Shown here: positions 37,901 through 48,999 of the stretch, piece by piece
Position numbering within the stretch: the first letter of the stretch is position 1
How the letters are laid out: each line of letters starts with the position of its first letter
DNA from: Drosophila persimilis
Taxonomy: Eukaryota; Arthropoda; Insecta; Diptera; Drosophilidae
Reading direction: 5' to 3'
DNA length: 64,000 bases
Assembly (NCBI RefSeq): GCF_003286085.1
Contig: NW_020825340.1
Span: 124,001 to 188,000, forward strand
Position numbers and translations under genes: made by a program
Notes under the pieces: model-generated
Told to the model about the DNA's origin: nothing
The model's input: only the letters and a program-made list of their open reading frames with translations
The model's database searches: none

Positions 37901-38857
37901 TGTGTGAGTCAGAGCGAACTAACCAAATAGGAGGGAAACCACAGAGAAAGACACCACGTTTACACGGAAGCATTTCGAATAGTACAAATATGTATGCATG
38001 TCAAATTATTGTACAGACCACTGCTGTACGTCCACATTGTTATCTGTTAAAGCGATAAGCATTTTCAATTTTCACTTCAATAACCAGAAATTTGTCCCGT
38101 TTGAATGCATCGTGTAACCGATCCACGATCGCAGAGGGAGAGAGGTCAAGCGAGAGAGAGCAATAGAAATATGGTAATACGGTAAAAATTAAGAGCCCAT
38201 ATCAAATGTTAAATACTCAGGCCAATTCCCGTTCTTCTTGTTCGTTTTCGCAAGACGAATGCATCGTGTAAACGATAATCGTAGTACCAGCAGCCAGCAG
38301 AAGAGAAGAGAGCGAGCAAGTGAAAGATAACATACATAACTGTTGAGTGTGTCGTGTCGTGTCGTCTCGTGTCTCTCTTGCTCTACCTATCTCTCTCTTT
38401 CACCCTGACAAAGGTTAAATGCTCAATTTGTTGCTCGTTTATTGTTGATTTTGTTTTTGCTCATTTGATTGTGTGCCATTTGTTGTTATTTTTAACAAGT
38501 TGTAATTATCAGCTCAGACGGGTCTCCTTAGGCGCTTAAGCCCAATATATAATCGAAGAATTACACAGAAAATATTACTGTCACTAACCGGTTGGTGGTT
38601 TGGTCTAAAGGGGGGGAAAAACCCCTGAGCCCAACTAGATGACGCAAACAGCCAGATATCAACACTCCACTCACCCGATAGATCTGTATTTCCTCCAGCA
38701 CCACCTCCGATTCCTTGAGCACACGCTCCACCTCATCGTACACCTCGCGCTCTGTCTCTGTGGGCGCGGCGTTCTCAAAGTCCAGGAAGACATCGTAGGA
38801 TTTGGCGGCGCAACAATTGGAGTCATCGCGTGACAGCAGGCTCAGCAGTTTGCCCAT
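24149..38857 (-). CDS. CYRI: CYRI/FAM49 orthologue, Rac1-binding inhibitor of WAVE signalling
   Basis: Coding exons are 38857-38675, 28387-28124, 24753-24491 and 24413-24149, giving 975 nt and 324 residues, exactly the length of human CYRI-B. The start MGKLLS has the N-myristoylation Gly2 expected for this family. Conserved blocks are [64 protein letters not shown] with the Rac1-binding Arg pair, [29 protein letters not shown] and [16 protein letters not shown] binds active Rac1 at the membrane and restrains Scar/WAVE-driven lamellipodia. Coding intron 1 is 10,287 nt and intron 2 is 3,370 nt, the latter containing a plus-strand gene. Junctions are GT-AG. 5' UTR exons probably lie between 38.9 and 40.2 kb. 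The symbol is by orthology; I believe the fly gene is CG32066. Confidence 0.96.
24754..25400. other. CYRI intron 2, promoter side of nested gene
   Basis: Non-coding on both strands as far as I can tell, apart from the nested gene's core promoter near its right end. It includes a G/C-richer stretch at 25080-25330 of unknown meaning. Confidence 0.5.
25357..25395 (+). promoter_or_regulatory. TATA box and initiator of the nested secreted-protein gene
   Basis: TATATAAA at 25357-25364 is followed 33-36 bp later by an AACAGTCA initiator-like sequence (about 25390-25396). The start codon at 25401 leaves a 5' UTR of only about 10 nt. Confidence 0.7.
25401..26533 (+). CDS. Nested Tyr/Gln/Asn-rich secreted protein
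   Basis: Exons are 25401-25469 and 25712-26533 (CTGG|GTGAGT...TTCTCACAG), giving 891 nt and 296 residues. Exon 1 encodes a Ser-rich start ([19 protein letters not shown]); exon 2 opens with a hydrophobic stretch ([17 protein letters not shown]) that looks like a signal peptide core behind an unusually long n-region. The rest is low complexity: poly-Gln (about 9), [69 protein letters not shown], then a more ordinary C-terminus ([20 protein letters not shown]). Composition suggests an extracellular matrix, eggshell or cuticle protein; that is inference and no family was recognised. It lies antisense inside CYRI intron 2, with its own TATA box. Confidence 0.8.
26534..28123. other. Remainder of CYRI intron 2
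   Basis: No gene supported. It contains (ATC)n at 27105-27140, a (CAGT)n tract at 27795-27815 and a repeat terminus-like CACTCTTCGAGTGCCGGGTA at 27768-27787, the inverted end of the dispersed repeat seen at 2010 and 16908. Confidence 0.5.
28527..28555 (+). repeat. Homopolymer run of 29 G
   Basis: Uninterrupted G on the plus strand, therefore poly-C in the CYRI transcript, 140 nt upstream of the exon 2 acceptor. Length in the source molecule is uncertain because homopolymers are error-prone in sequencing. Confidence 0.9.
31864..31950 (+). repeat. Perfect (GA)n dinucleotide array, about 87 bp
   Basis: An uninterrupted GA array on the plus strand, followed by GGAGACGGAGAGGG and another AGAGAG tract at 32030-32046. 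Such GA tracts are bound by GAGA factor and CLAMP in flies. Confidence 0.95.
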
Positions 38858-40243
38858 TTTTTGTGTGGATGTGTGTGTGTTTTGATTAAACTTATTAAGT
38901 TATGGATCTTGTGGTATTTGTTGTATTATTTTTGGGTTATTAATTAGCACTCGAGGCAACTGCAAATGGGGAGAAGGATGGGGAGAACACATTAGCAGCT
39001 GTTGCACCTGTTGTCGCAAAGGGCTTTCATCTCTGATCCCAGCAGCTGCAAAAGGGAGAACGGGGATCCAAGAACTTGTTTCATCTTGGTCGAGGACAAA
39101 GGAAACGGACAACAGGGGTGGGAAAGGCACGAAACACACACAAAAAAACAAATGCCTGACAACCCCCGCCCCCTTCGGAATGGGACAATCAATTCTCTTT
39201 TGACTCCAGCACAGCAGCGGAAAATGCTCCGCGGGAGGTGCAGAGAGCAGAGCGTCCAGGGTGTATTTTTTATATGGTGAGGGATATTTTTGTTTTCTCA
39301 AGATGACTATTTTCTTGTTTTCCACTCTATTTTTTGGCATTAACTGACAACAAAAATGTTATGGAGCGCTCTCTGGCAACCTTATATAAATAATACACCT
39401 TGAGCATGGCCATGTGTTTGTCGTATCTCTCTCTCTCTCTCCAGCATGCTGTTTAAGTGTATATGTGTGCGTGTGTGGGGTTCGCAGGAAACGCGTAAAC
39501 AACAGCAACAAGAACAGCAACACTTTTCACACATCATGCTAAGTAGGAAAATACCATTTTCCTTCACATGCAGCTCGAGTAAACATTTTACACACACACA
39601 TACGCGGACACTACCCCTCTTCACACTTTAATTGCGAAAATAAAACAACAACAAAAGAGCAAGTTTCTTGTTATTAAACTGTTCCTTTTTGTGTGTGTGT
39701 GTGTGTGTGTGCACTGCTTTTGTTTATCTGCAGGCCTTATCTGGCAAACGGGTGGCAAGGGAAGGGGTGCGCTGGATGCCCGTCATTTCTCTTTTCATTT
39801 TCTGCTATTTTGCGCGCTTATCTGTACTCTTTTTATTATTTATATTTCCCAATGCCCAGAGGGTTTCTTCTGCATTGGAATTTTTTTAGCAGCTTATCAC
39901 CTTTTTGCACCACCTTTTCGCGTAATCTGTGTTTGATAGACTTTAGCGCAGCGGCGCCAATGGCATGGTTGGATTTTCAATGTTTTCACAAAATGTATAT
40001 TTAAAAAAAATATTTAAAAACACACACACGATACACAGCCCGGCGCCAACGACGCGACAATTTCAAAATCAATTGCTTAAATTGTTATTCTGTGCATGGA
40101 AAAATTTTTTTGAGCACCCAACGTAAATTTATTGAACCTATTTTATTTATTAATTCTTGGACGAACGCGCGCAGCAAACAATGTGGATATCAACGGACTT
40201 TTCTGAATTCAGAAAAAAGAAGTTGTTGTCCCGGGCCAAAAAA
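38858..40243. other. 5' flank of CYRI, before the duplicated unit
   Basis: The CYRI transcription start and any untranslated exons should lie here. Contains GT tracts (39692-39711), a CA tract (40021-40028) and no supported ORF. Confidence 0.45.
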
Positions 40244-42677
40244 TTTGTGACCGTCAGTGTGCCCGCAGACCCATTGATAAAATATATCGTCTGACACTCA
40301 GAAATGTACCAAAATATACTGTATCATTTTAAATATATACCATGAATATACTGACGAATTATCCAAGTTCCATCATACATATTGCTCGTTTTTGATATTC
40401 CATCGAATATTATTAGCTAGATAGAACATTAAGCCATGCCCTCATAATTGCATTCGATTAGTGAATCAATTTTCTACTTGACTGGCCTTTTCTAAATAAT
40501 AGCTTTTATTGGATTTCTATATACCGTCGAAAATGAAATTTAATAGATTGATGAATATTGACAAAATATACCATTATATACCGATATACCGTAAGTATAC
40601 CATCGGTTCAATATTGACTTCTAAAAATGCCGAAAAGTATTAAAAATATACTGACGAATTAAATTTATATTTTACATATTCCTCGATTTTGATATTCCGT
40701 GGAATATTAATAGCTATATAGCACATTTAGCCATGCTCACATAATTTTATACGATTAATGAATCAGTTTTCTACTTGACCGGCACATTTAATACTTGGCT
40801 TTGCTTGTTTTTGCCTCAATTTTGGTTTCTCAACAACAATATAGCGACTCGTATCATGGAAAACCGAGCTTAGCCCACTTAAGCCCCCTATATTTAAATA
40901 GTTCAACTACACGAGGTAAATGGCGGAATATATTAACGATTGTAAATTCTTATAGATCCATCCTATCCTTCCCTTTAAGTTGCCAAACCCCACGAATCTT
41001 TCATCTGAACTGCGCTAAAATGATTACCCCCTTGGCTTATAATAGGTTAATAGTTCTCCGGCAAGCATTGAAACCATATTGCTTAATTTTGATGTTCCGT
41101 CAAATATAATAAGCTACATAGAACATTTAGCCATGCCCACATAATTTTATCCCATTGATGAATCAATTTTTTACTTGACTGGTTTGTTTTAAATGTTTTC
41201 TTTGCGGCGATTGCTTTAGATGTTTTTGCCAACAAAATGTAAGAGAGTAATCGTTCCTACTGCTCATTTTTTCGTTTTTTTTTATTTTGAAAAAAAACTA
41301 TGATATGAGATCGTATAGGTCTGAAAATATATGCATTAGATAGGCATGTTTCGACATGAGCATACAATCTTGTAACTATAAAATCTGTTCCATTGGTTTT
41401 TTTTTTTTTAATGACTCTTTCTCTTGCTTTTTACCTATTTAGAATAAATGTAATATACAATATATTACAAACATCTCATCAATTCCCACCATTCGAAATA
41501 TTTTATTCTTCATAAAATGATATTTTCAGAAATGAGAGTCTTAGCTAGCTAATAATACTAAACCAAATATAAATATCAATTACGGTGAACATATTATTTC
41601 GTTTACTACCGTGAAAAATATTTAGTTTTTGAATGTTCGCGGTAGTTTTAGGTGTTGAATGTATCTATCACATATATCAATACTTTTAAATAGAAACAGT
41701 GCTGTAAGGCTTTGCACTATCGCACTTCTTACATCCCATCGCTATTTCTACTGCACGCTGGAAACCGTGAATTTTCCTTCAATTTTGTTCATTTTTCTGA
41801 CTAAAATCCTTGCAAATAGGAAATAAACCCCACTCGATATGGCCGCGGACAGCAAAAGCTCCCAACTGGACGATATACAGAAACTGCTGCTGGAGCGCAT
41901 AGCCAAGAATGACACGAGTGGGTTCACGCAGCTGCTCACCCAGCTGAAGGACGTTAACTTTGTGGACGACACGGGCATGTCGCTTCTGGCGCATGCGAGC
42001 TTCAAAGGCAACAAAGAGGCTGTGCAAATACTGCTAGACATGGTGAGTTTGTCCACATCGCAGTAGCGGAATGATCTCCCAAACACCACCCTTTTCCCCC
42101 AACAGGGCGCCGATATCCACTTGAATCAGCATGGGGCCGACTATACACCTTTGCACTTTGCGGCCCTGTCCGGCAGCACTGACGTGTGCCGCCAGCTGCT
42201 GGATGCCGGCATCAATCCGAGCAGCATCAACAGCGTCTCGCGCACCGCCTCACAGATGGCCGCCTTCGTGGGAAACCATGCCTGCGTGGAGACAATTAAC
42301 AACTATATTACCCGATCTGGACTGGAGTACTACACACAGGCGCACGGCCAGCAAACGGAGCCGTTAATTCCGCCTGCGCTGCTATCAGCCTTTCACACCT
42401 TTGTCATCGAAATCAATCTGCACCCCGTGAGAATCGCACTGAACGCCCAGTCCCTAGGACTTCTCAGGATACTAAGCAACCTGCGCAAAACCCTGGCACT
42501 AATGTGCGAGAAGGAGATGCAGAAGACACACGACATGAACGAGCTTCTGGCCTTCAAGTTCCACTACCAGGGCTGGATCGTGGCAGAGCTGATCCGCTGT
42601 GAGGAGCAGTTCAAGGCGCAACACAAGGAGAAGACTGGCGGAGGCGAGCCGGAGGTTAACAAGAACGACTTTATCGA
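40244..42677 (+). repeat. Tandem duplication unit, copy 1 (2434 bp)
   Basis: It begins TTTGTGACCGTCAGTGTGCC and ends within the ANKMY2 second exon at AACGACTTTATCGA. It matches copy 2 (42683-45115) base for base wherever I compared it, except a T-run of 13 versus 12 near 41400/43840. Five filler bases (CCGAC, 42678-42682) separate the copies. Confidence 0.93.
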
Positions 42678-42771
42678 CCGACTTTGTGACCGTCAGTGTG
42701 CCCGCAGACCCATTGATAAAATATATCGTCTGACACTCAGAAATGTACCAAAATATACTGTATCATTTTAA
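41839..42771 (+). pseudogene. Truncated 5' copy of ANKMY2 homologue
   Basis: Exon 1 is 41839-42042 and exon 2 starts at 42106, identical to the intact copy 2438 bp downstream. Exon 2 is cut at the duplication junction (42677). The frame then runs into upstream repeat sequence and stops at 42771 after a foreign tail (RLCDRQCARRP, IYRLTLRNVPKYTVSF). The product would keep the ankyrin repeats but lack the rest of the domain after NKNDFID and the whole MYND finger. It retains the same upstream sequence as the intact copy, so it could be transcribed. Whether it is a functional truncated protein, a decoy or an assembly artefact cannot be told here. Confidence 0.85.
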
Positions 42772-45115
42772 ATATATACCATGAATATACTGACGAATTA
42801 TCCAAGTTCCATCATACATATTGCTCGTTTTTGATATTCCATCGAATATTATTAGCTAGATAGAACATTAAGCCATGCCCTCATAATTGCATTCGATTAG
42901 TGAATCAATTTTCTACTTGACTGGCCTTTTCTAAATAATAGCTTTTATTGGATTTCTATATACCGTCGAAAATGAAATTTAATAGATTGATGAATATTGA
43001 CAAAATATACCATTATATACCGATATACCGTAAGTATACCATCGGTTCAATATTGACTTCTAAAAATGCCGAAAAGTATTAAAAATATACTGACGAATTA
43101 AATTTATATTTTACATATTCCTCGATTTTGATATTCCGTGGAATATTAATAGCTATATAGCACATTTAGCCATGCTCACATAATTTTATACGATTAATGA
43201 ATCAGTTTTCTACTTGACCGGCACATTTAATACTTGGCTTTGCTTGTTTTTGCCTCAATTTTGGTTTCTCAACAACAATATAGCGACTCGTATCATGGAA
43301 AACCGAGCTTAGCCCACTTAAGCCCCCTATATTTAAATAGTTCAACTACACGAGGTAAATGGCGGAATATATTAACGATTGTAAATTCTTATAGATCCAT
43401 CCTATCCTTCCCTTTAAGTTGCCAAACCCCACGAATCTTTCATCTGAACTGCGCTAAAATGATTACCCCCTTGGCTTATAATAGGTTAATAGTTCTCCGG
43501 CAAGCATTGAAACCATATTGCTTAATTTTGATGTTCCGTCAAATATAATAAGCTACATAGAACATTTAGCCATGCCCACATAATTTTATCCCATTGATGA
43601 ATCAATTTTTTACTTGACTGGTTTGTTTTAAATGTTTTCTTTGCGGCGATTGCTTTAGATGTTTTTGCCAACAAAATGTAAGAGAGTAATCGTTCCTACT
43701 GCTCATTTTTTCGTTTTTTTTTATTTTGAAAAAAAACTATGATATGAGATCGTATAGGTCTGAAAATATATGCATTAGATAGGCATGTTTCGACATGAGC
43801 ATACAATCTTGTAACTATAAAATCTGTTCCATTGGTTTTTTTTTTTTAATGACTCTTTCTCTTGCTTTTTACCTATTTAGAATAAATGTAATATACAATA
43901 TATTACAAACATCTCATCAATTCCCACCATTCGAAATATTTTATTCTTCATAAAATGATATTTTCAGAAATGAGAGTCTTAGCTAGCTAATAATACTAAA
44001 CCAAATATAAATATCAATTACGGTGAACATATTATTTCGTTTACTACCGTGAAAAATATTTAGTTTTTGAATGTTCGCGGTAGTTTTAGGTGTTGAATGT
44101 ATCTATCACATATATCAATACTTTTAAATAGAAACAGTGCTGTAAGGCTTTGCACTATCGCACTTCTTACATCCCATCGCTATTTCTACTGCACGCTGGA
44201 AACCGTGAATTTTCCTTCAATTTTGTTCATTTTTCTGACTAAAATCCTTGCAAATAGGAAATAAACCCCACTCGATATGGCCGCGGACAGCAAAAGCTCC
44301 CAACTGGACGATATACAGAAACTGCTGCTGGAGCGCATAGCCAAGAATGACACGAGTGGGTTCACGCAGCTGCTCACCCAGCTGAAGGACGTTAACTTTG
44401 TGGACGACACGGGCATGTCGCTTCTGGCGCATGCGAGCTTCAAAGGCAACAAAGAGGCTGTGCAAATACTGCTAGACATGGTGAGTTTGTCCACATCGCA
44501 GTAGCGGAATGATCTCCCAAACACCACCCTTTTCCCCCAACAGGGCGCCGATATCCACTTGAATCAGCATGGGGCCGACTATACACCTTTGCACTTTGCG
44601 GCCCTGTCCGGCAGCACTGACGTGTGCCGCCAGCTGCTGGATGCCGGCATCAATCCGAGCAGCATCAACAGCGTCTCGCGCACCGCCTCACAGATGGCCG
44701 CCTTCGTGGGAAACCATGCCTGCGTGGAGACAATTAACAACTATATTACCCGATCTGGACTGGAGTACTACACACAGGCGCACGGCCAGCAAACGGAGCC
44801 GTTAATTCCGCCTGCGCTGCTATCAGCCTTTCACACCTTTGTCATCGAAATCAATCTGCACCCCGTGAGAATCGCACTGAACGCCCAGTCCCTAGGACTT
44901 CTCAGGATACTAAGCAACCTGCGCAAAACCCTGGCACTAATGTGCGAGAAGGAGATGCAGAAGACACACGACATGAACGAGCTTCTGGCCTTCAAGTTCC
45001 ACTACCAGGGCTGGATCGTGGCAGAGCTGATCCGCTGTGAGGAGCAGTTCAAGGCGCAACACAAGGAGAAGACTGGCGGAGGCGAGCCGGAGGTTAACAA
45101 GAACGACTTTATCGA
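42683..45115 (+). repeat. Tandem duplication unit, copy 2 (2433 bp)
   Basis: Second copy of the unit, continuous with the intact 3' part of the ANKMY2 homologue, so this copy joins the complete gene. Its upstream DNA (42690-44050) is A/T-rich repeat sequence with three related modules, described under copy 1. Confidence 0.93.
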
Positions 45116-45619
45116 GCTGTTCGTGAAGCGGGTGCTCAAGGAAAACAAACAGGGTCAGCTGGACTACGTGGAGTACACGTTAAGGGAGTGTGCGCGGGAG
45201 TTTCCCGTGCGGGAGTGCACCATCTTCAGGCAGATAGCCACCCAATTTGGAGGCAAGGATGCCCCGCCGGCACTGGTTATCCTCCGCAATGCCATCAACG
45301 GAATGCGCGGCTTTGTGGTGGGTTTTATCTGTTGTTCTCATTGAAAAGCATTCCAATCGCTCAACATTTTGGCATTTTGCAGGACGAAACCAGCTACTGC
45401 AGCACCTGTGGACAAGAGAAGCCTGACAAGAAGTGCTCCAAGTGTAAAGCGGTGCAGTATTGCGATCGGGAGTGCCAGCGTCTGCACTGGTTCATGCACA
45501 AGAAGAGCTGTGCCCGACTCTTGGCCGCCTCGCTGGCTGGAGCCACGACCCAGGTCCAGTCGAAGGGGCCCATTGATACCTCAGAGCTGCAGGAGCAGCT
45601 ATCCAAGCTGTCGGCGTAA
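44277..45619 (+). CDS. ANKMY2 homologue: ankyrin-repeat and MYND zinc-finger protein
   Basis: Exons are 44277-44480, 44544-45317 and 45383-45619, giving 1215 nt and 404 residues. Order: helical start, ankyrin repeats (TGMSLLAHASFKGNKEAVQI, YTPLHFAALSGSTDVCRQLL, TASQMAAFVGNHACVETINN), a central ANKMY2-type helical region (NLHPVRIAL, DMNELLAFKFHY), then the MYND finger (YCSTCGQEKPDKKCSKCK, YCDRECQRLHWFMHKKSC) with all Cys/His ligands present. It ends KGPIDTSELQEQLSKLSA. Human ANKMY2 works with FKBP38 in ciliary transport and Hedgehog control; transfer of that role to flies is inference. Introns are GT-AG, with donor GTGGGT for intron 2. Exon 2 crosses the end of the tandem duplication, so only this copy is complete. 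Adi1 starts 214 bp downstream. Confidence 0.93.
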
Positions 45620-45833
45620 TCGCTATGTCAAGTGTTTCTTTTTTAATGGAAATATATTTACTATAAAAACATGAAGCTTTTACAGATCTGTTATTCATTC
45701 AAATTTACAGACCAATGTTACTCCTAACAGACCTGCTACCGCGCAGAGTTTTACAGCACTGACGGATTTCTCTGCTTTAGAGCACTGCTCATGTTAAGAG
45801 GACAATCGAGAAATAATTATTTATTATTAAAAA

Positions 45834-46648
45834 ATGGTGAAAGTATGGTTTATGGACGACGAGCAGGAGACCGATCAGCGACTGGAGCATCATCGCAGTC
45901 CGCCGGACTATCTGGAGCTTCCTGAACTGTACCAGAAGACGGGCGTGGAATATTTCAAGGCATGTGTGATTCCATTTACTTTGGACTGACCTTGAAGTAA
46001 GCTTATCTTAAACGATCGTTTCTTTCCGGCAGATCAACGCTGACGATTACCAAAACGACGCGATTCTAGGGGAGCTGCGGGCCAAACGTGGCTATACCTA
46101 CGATGATGAGGCAAGATCTGAGTCCATTTTAGAGAGCACCTGTTAATCTCCTCTTCGTTGCAGATCACCTGCTCGGAGAAGTGCCTTCCGGACTACGCCA
46201 ATAAGCTGAAGAACTTTTTTACGGAACATCTGCATACGGACGAGGAGATACGTTTGGTATTGGATGGATCGGGCTACTTTGATGTCCGCGAGTAGGTTAT
46301 CTAGCGACTGTTTATTCGGGATTTGCTCAAAATGGTAATTTTTCGTCGTTTCAGCAACGAGGAGCAGTGGCTGAGAATACAAGTGGTTAAAGGAGATTTG
46401 ATTATTATTCCGGCTGGTATCTATCATCGTTTCACGTTGGACTCTAATGTAAATTGCATTCCTTATGGCAAAATTATTGTTTTCTAATCGTTACTCTCGT
46501 ATCCCCATAGAACTTTATCAAAGCCCGTCGCTATTTTGTTGGAGAGCCCGTCTGGACCCCGCATAATCGTCCTGCAGATGATTTGGATTGCCGCAAGTCC
46601 TACCTGAAGCATCAAGCTGAGAGTTTTGTGCAATTAAACCAGGTCTAA
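45834..46648 (+). CDS. Adi1: Acireductone dioxygenase (methionine salvage)
   Basis: Exons are 45834-45959, 46033-46110, 46164-46291, 46355-46448 and 46511-46648, giving 564 nt and 187 residues. This cupin enzyme converts acireductone to the keto-acid precursor of methionine using Fe2+. Conserved signatures are [40 protein letters not shown] with the His-x-His...Glu metal ligands, [25 protein letters not shown] with the last His, and [15 protein letters not shown]. Introns 1 and 2 have apparent GC donors (AAG|GCATGT and GAG|GCAAGA). For intron 2 no in-phase GT exists. For intron 1 a GT six bases further on would insert Ala-Cys. Introns 3 and 4 are GT-AG. The fly symbol is by orthology; I believe this is CG32068. 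Confidence 0.95.
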
Positions 46649-47439
46649 TGTGCATTTTATATATACCAACTTATGTGTATTTTTGAATTTGTATAAATAT
46701 TAAACCGTCAACTAAAATTCTAATGGTTTTAAAAAATTGTAATTAGCACAAGCGAGAATATATGTAAGTAAGACCCGGAATGAGTCTCGGAGCCGATGAC
46801 TGCCGCATACTCTCCATCCCTCTGTTTCGCTGTTTGCAAACGGGACGAATTTATTTGATAGATACTCTTGTGAGGGGGATCTCTTTCACATAAAACACAT
46901 AGAGAGAAGGAGAGGAACCCCGATGGTTAACTATTCCCCTACATCTGTCTCTCTCTTTTTCACTTCTCACACCAACACCTGCTTTGCTGCTATTTCGCTT
47001 CCCTCCGCCAGGGGCGCAACATGCTCTACGAAGAGACAGAGAGAGTGAAAGAAGGGGTAGGCGTGTTTAAGGGGTAATTTATGTGCAATTTCATATGTTC
47101 ATTCTGGCTATATTAATGATCTGATAGATATGGGTTTTCTCAATTTATTCCACTGGATTTCATTTCATGTCACTTATTCAGATTCAAAAAATTCCACTTT
47201 GGCGCGCAGTGGTAGCGATTATCTAGTCGATAGTATTGATAGCAGCAGTGTTCCGGAACATAGCAACGGAATGACCTACATTACGCTTACCCTAGGGAAA
47301 GATATTACAGAGTTAAGGAAACGTTTTTCATCACAGGGTTTCAACGCAATTTTGTAGATTATGGTTTGTATGGTTGTATAAAAAAGCATACTCCGTAAAT
47401 ATGTTGTTGATATGTGTCAAGTGTGTAGTTACCGTGTAG

Positions 47440-48400
47440 TTGCCATGTAAAAAAAGGATTTTTTTGTTGAAACATAATATTCTGAGCTATTTAATTGAAT
47501 AGAAATTGATAAAAACTTTGTGTTCCGAGCTGAAGGGCCTAGATATCCAGTTACATTGGACAGAATCTCCAAATCGAGAAAAATGATTTCCGATCATGGA
47601 TAGAGAACGATTAAACCATTGTGGAACAGTGGGTATTACAATACACTACACGAATATGATTAAATTTTTGTGAAGTTCAGATGAAAGATATCGTGGAAAT
47701 TTTGGTTGGTAAGTAAATGGAAGGATATAAGAATATACAATACAATAGTCTGCGGCTTACTTGCTTAAGTCGGGTGGTATATTTATGGTATATTAATAAA
47801 TGAGAAGGTATATTGCATTATATTTCTGAGAGTCAGACCGTATATCGTATCAAGGACGCTATATGGACTCACCCTCTTGCTCCATTCACCATTCACATCG
47901 AATTCTAATCGAGTTTCTGATCGTTTGCTGTGAAAATCTAAGCTTTTAAAAAATGTCGGAGAAAATACATGTCCAAAAGTGGATAACGGTCGGTTTTCAC
48001 ACTGGCGCTTCCATTGGGCTTATATGAAAAAACGGCTAAACGTACGCGTTTCAGGTGTCACTTTTGAAAATTACACAAAAAAGGTAGAACATGTGTAGTC
48101 AGCGTGTAATTACCATATAAAAACATTAGTTTTGTGAGCATGGTTGTTGACCCTTTTTTGAACAATCCAATAAAGATGAGAACTTAAATTTAACCAGTCT
48201 TGTAGGAAAGTGATTTATCAATCGGATAAAATTATATGGGCGGGGCTGAGAGATCTATCTAGCTAGTTATACTCGACGGAATATCAAAAACGAGGAATAT
48301 GTAAAATAGAATTTGAATTCGTCAGTATATTTACGGTATATTTTGAAAAGGAGGCGGTATGTTTCGGTATATTTCTGAGGGTCAGACCGTATATTTGATC
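47440..48400 (+). repeat. A/T-rich dispersed repeats with GGTATATTT motifs
   Basis: Two tandem, diverged copies. Both carry a TCTGAGRGTCAGACCGTATAT block at the right end (47846 and 48376 areas) preceded by GGTATATTT repeats. The same block in weaker form is at 12975. A translated stretch (LTLRNIPKHTASFSKYT, minus strand) is almost the same as the tail of the truncated ANKMY2 copy, showing that the duplication unit begins inside this family. Confidence 0.7.
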
Positions 48401-48419
48401 AACTAGCTCCGCGGTCATG

Positions 48420-48925
48420 ATGTCGTTGTCCATCGATGTTGTCAAAATCAAACATCGATGTTGGATTGATACATCGGATTGATTCTTCGATGCATCGATG
48501 TATGACCGGTGTTTCAAAACTTTCCCATTTGATTATAAAACGAATATTCAACAAAGGAACATTATGCTTTCATAGCAGTCTTTTACATATCATTGTAGAT
48601 CAGAGATAACTAATATTTCAAATAAGTACTATTTGTCAATGCTTTGCAAAAACCAAAATGCGACTTAGTCGCGCAGGTGAAAGTCTATTACGTTTTCGAC
48701 TTCGTTCAAAATACACCCAGAAGATGCCATTAATGTCAAAAATTGCATTGCAATTTTGTATAAATTAGGATAGGTACTTTTTATACCGTCCCAAAAACAC
48801 GAAGGATTTTGCAAAACATCGATACATCACTCAACATCGGTAGCAGCAAAAACATCGGAAAACATCAGTAAACATCGGAAGAAAAACATCGATGCTCGAT
48901 GCATCGATGTGTTTTACATCACTAC
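48420..48925. repeat. Inverted arrays of CATCGATG motifs flanking about 300 bp
   Basis: CATCGATGTTG, AACATCGATGT, TCGATGCATCGATGTATGA occur at 48430-48505, and ACATCGATACATCACTC, AACATCGG, AACATCGATGCTCGATGCATCGATGTG occur at 48818-48912. The palindromic TCGATGCATCGATG sequence is near both ends, which fits terminal inverted repeats of a small non-autonomous transposon. No transposase is visible. Confidence 0.55.
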
Positions 48926-48999
48926 CCACAATATTATCAAATTCTCAAATTTTTTTGAACCGAGCGGTTGCTGCGCGTCGTTGTAAAGAAAATACAACT

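Larger units (their letters stand above)
28388..38674. other. CYRI intron 1 (10.3 kb), non-coding
   Basis: I see no convincing exon on either strand. Many open frames are translations of simple repeats. Landmarks: G-run 28527-28555, (CA)n 29606-29640, C-run near 29979-29993, (ATC)n 30805-30830, (GA)n 31864-31950, GA tracts 32022-32046, 32803-32822 and 33943-33968, (GAT)n 32273-32300, and a CCCAGT repeat 34514-34545. Large size and many simple tracts suggest enhancer content, but none can be named from sequence alone. Confidence 0.5.

Noticed and set aside
45965..45970. GT donor six bases downstream for Adi1 intron 1
   Set aside because: It keeps frame but inserts Ala-Cys into the conserved YFKINADDY block; kept only as an alternative.
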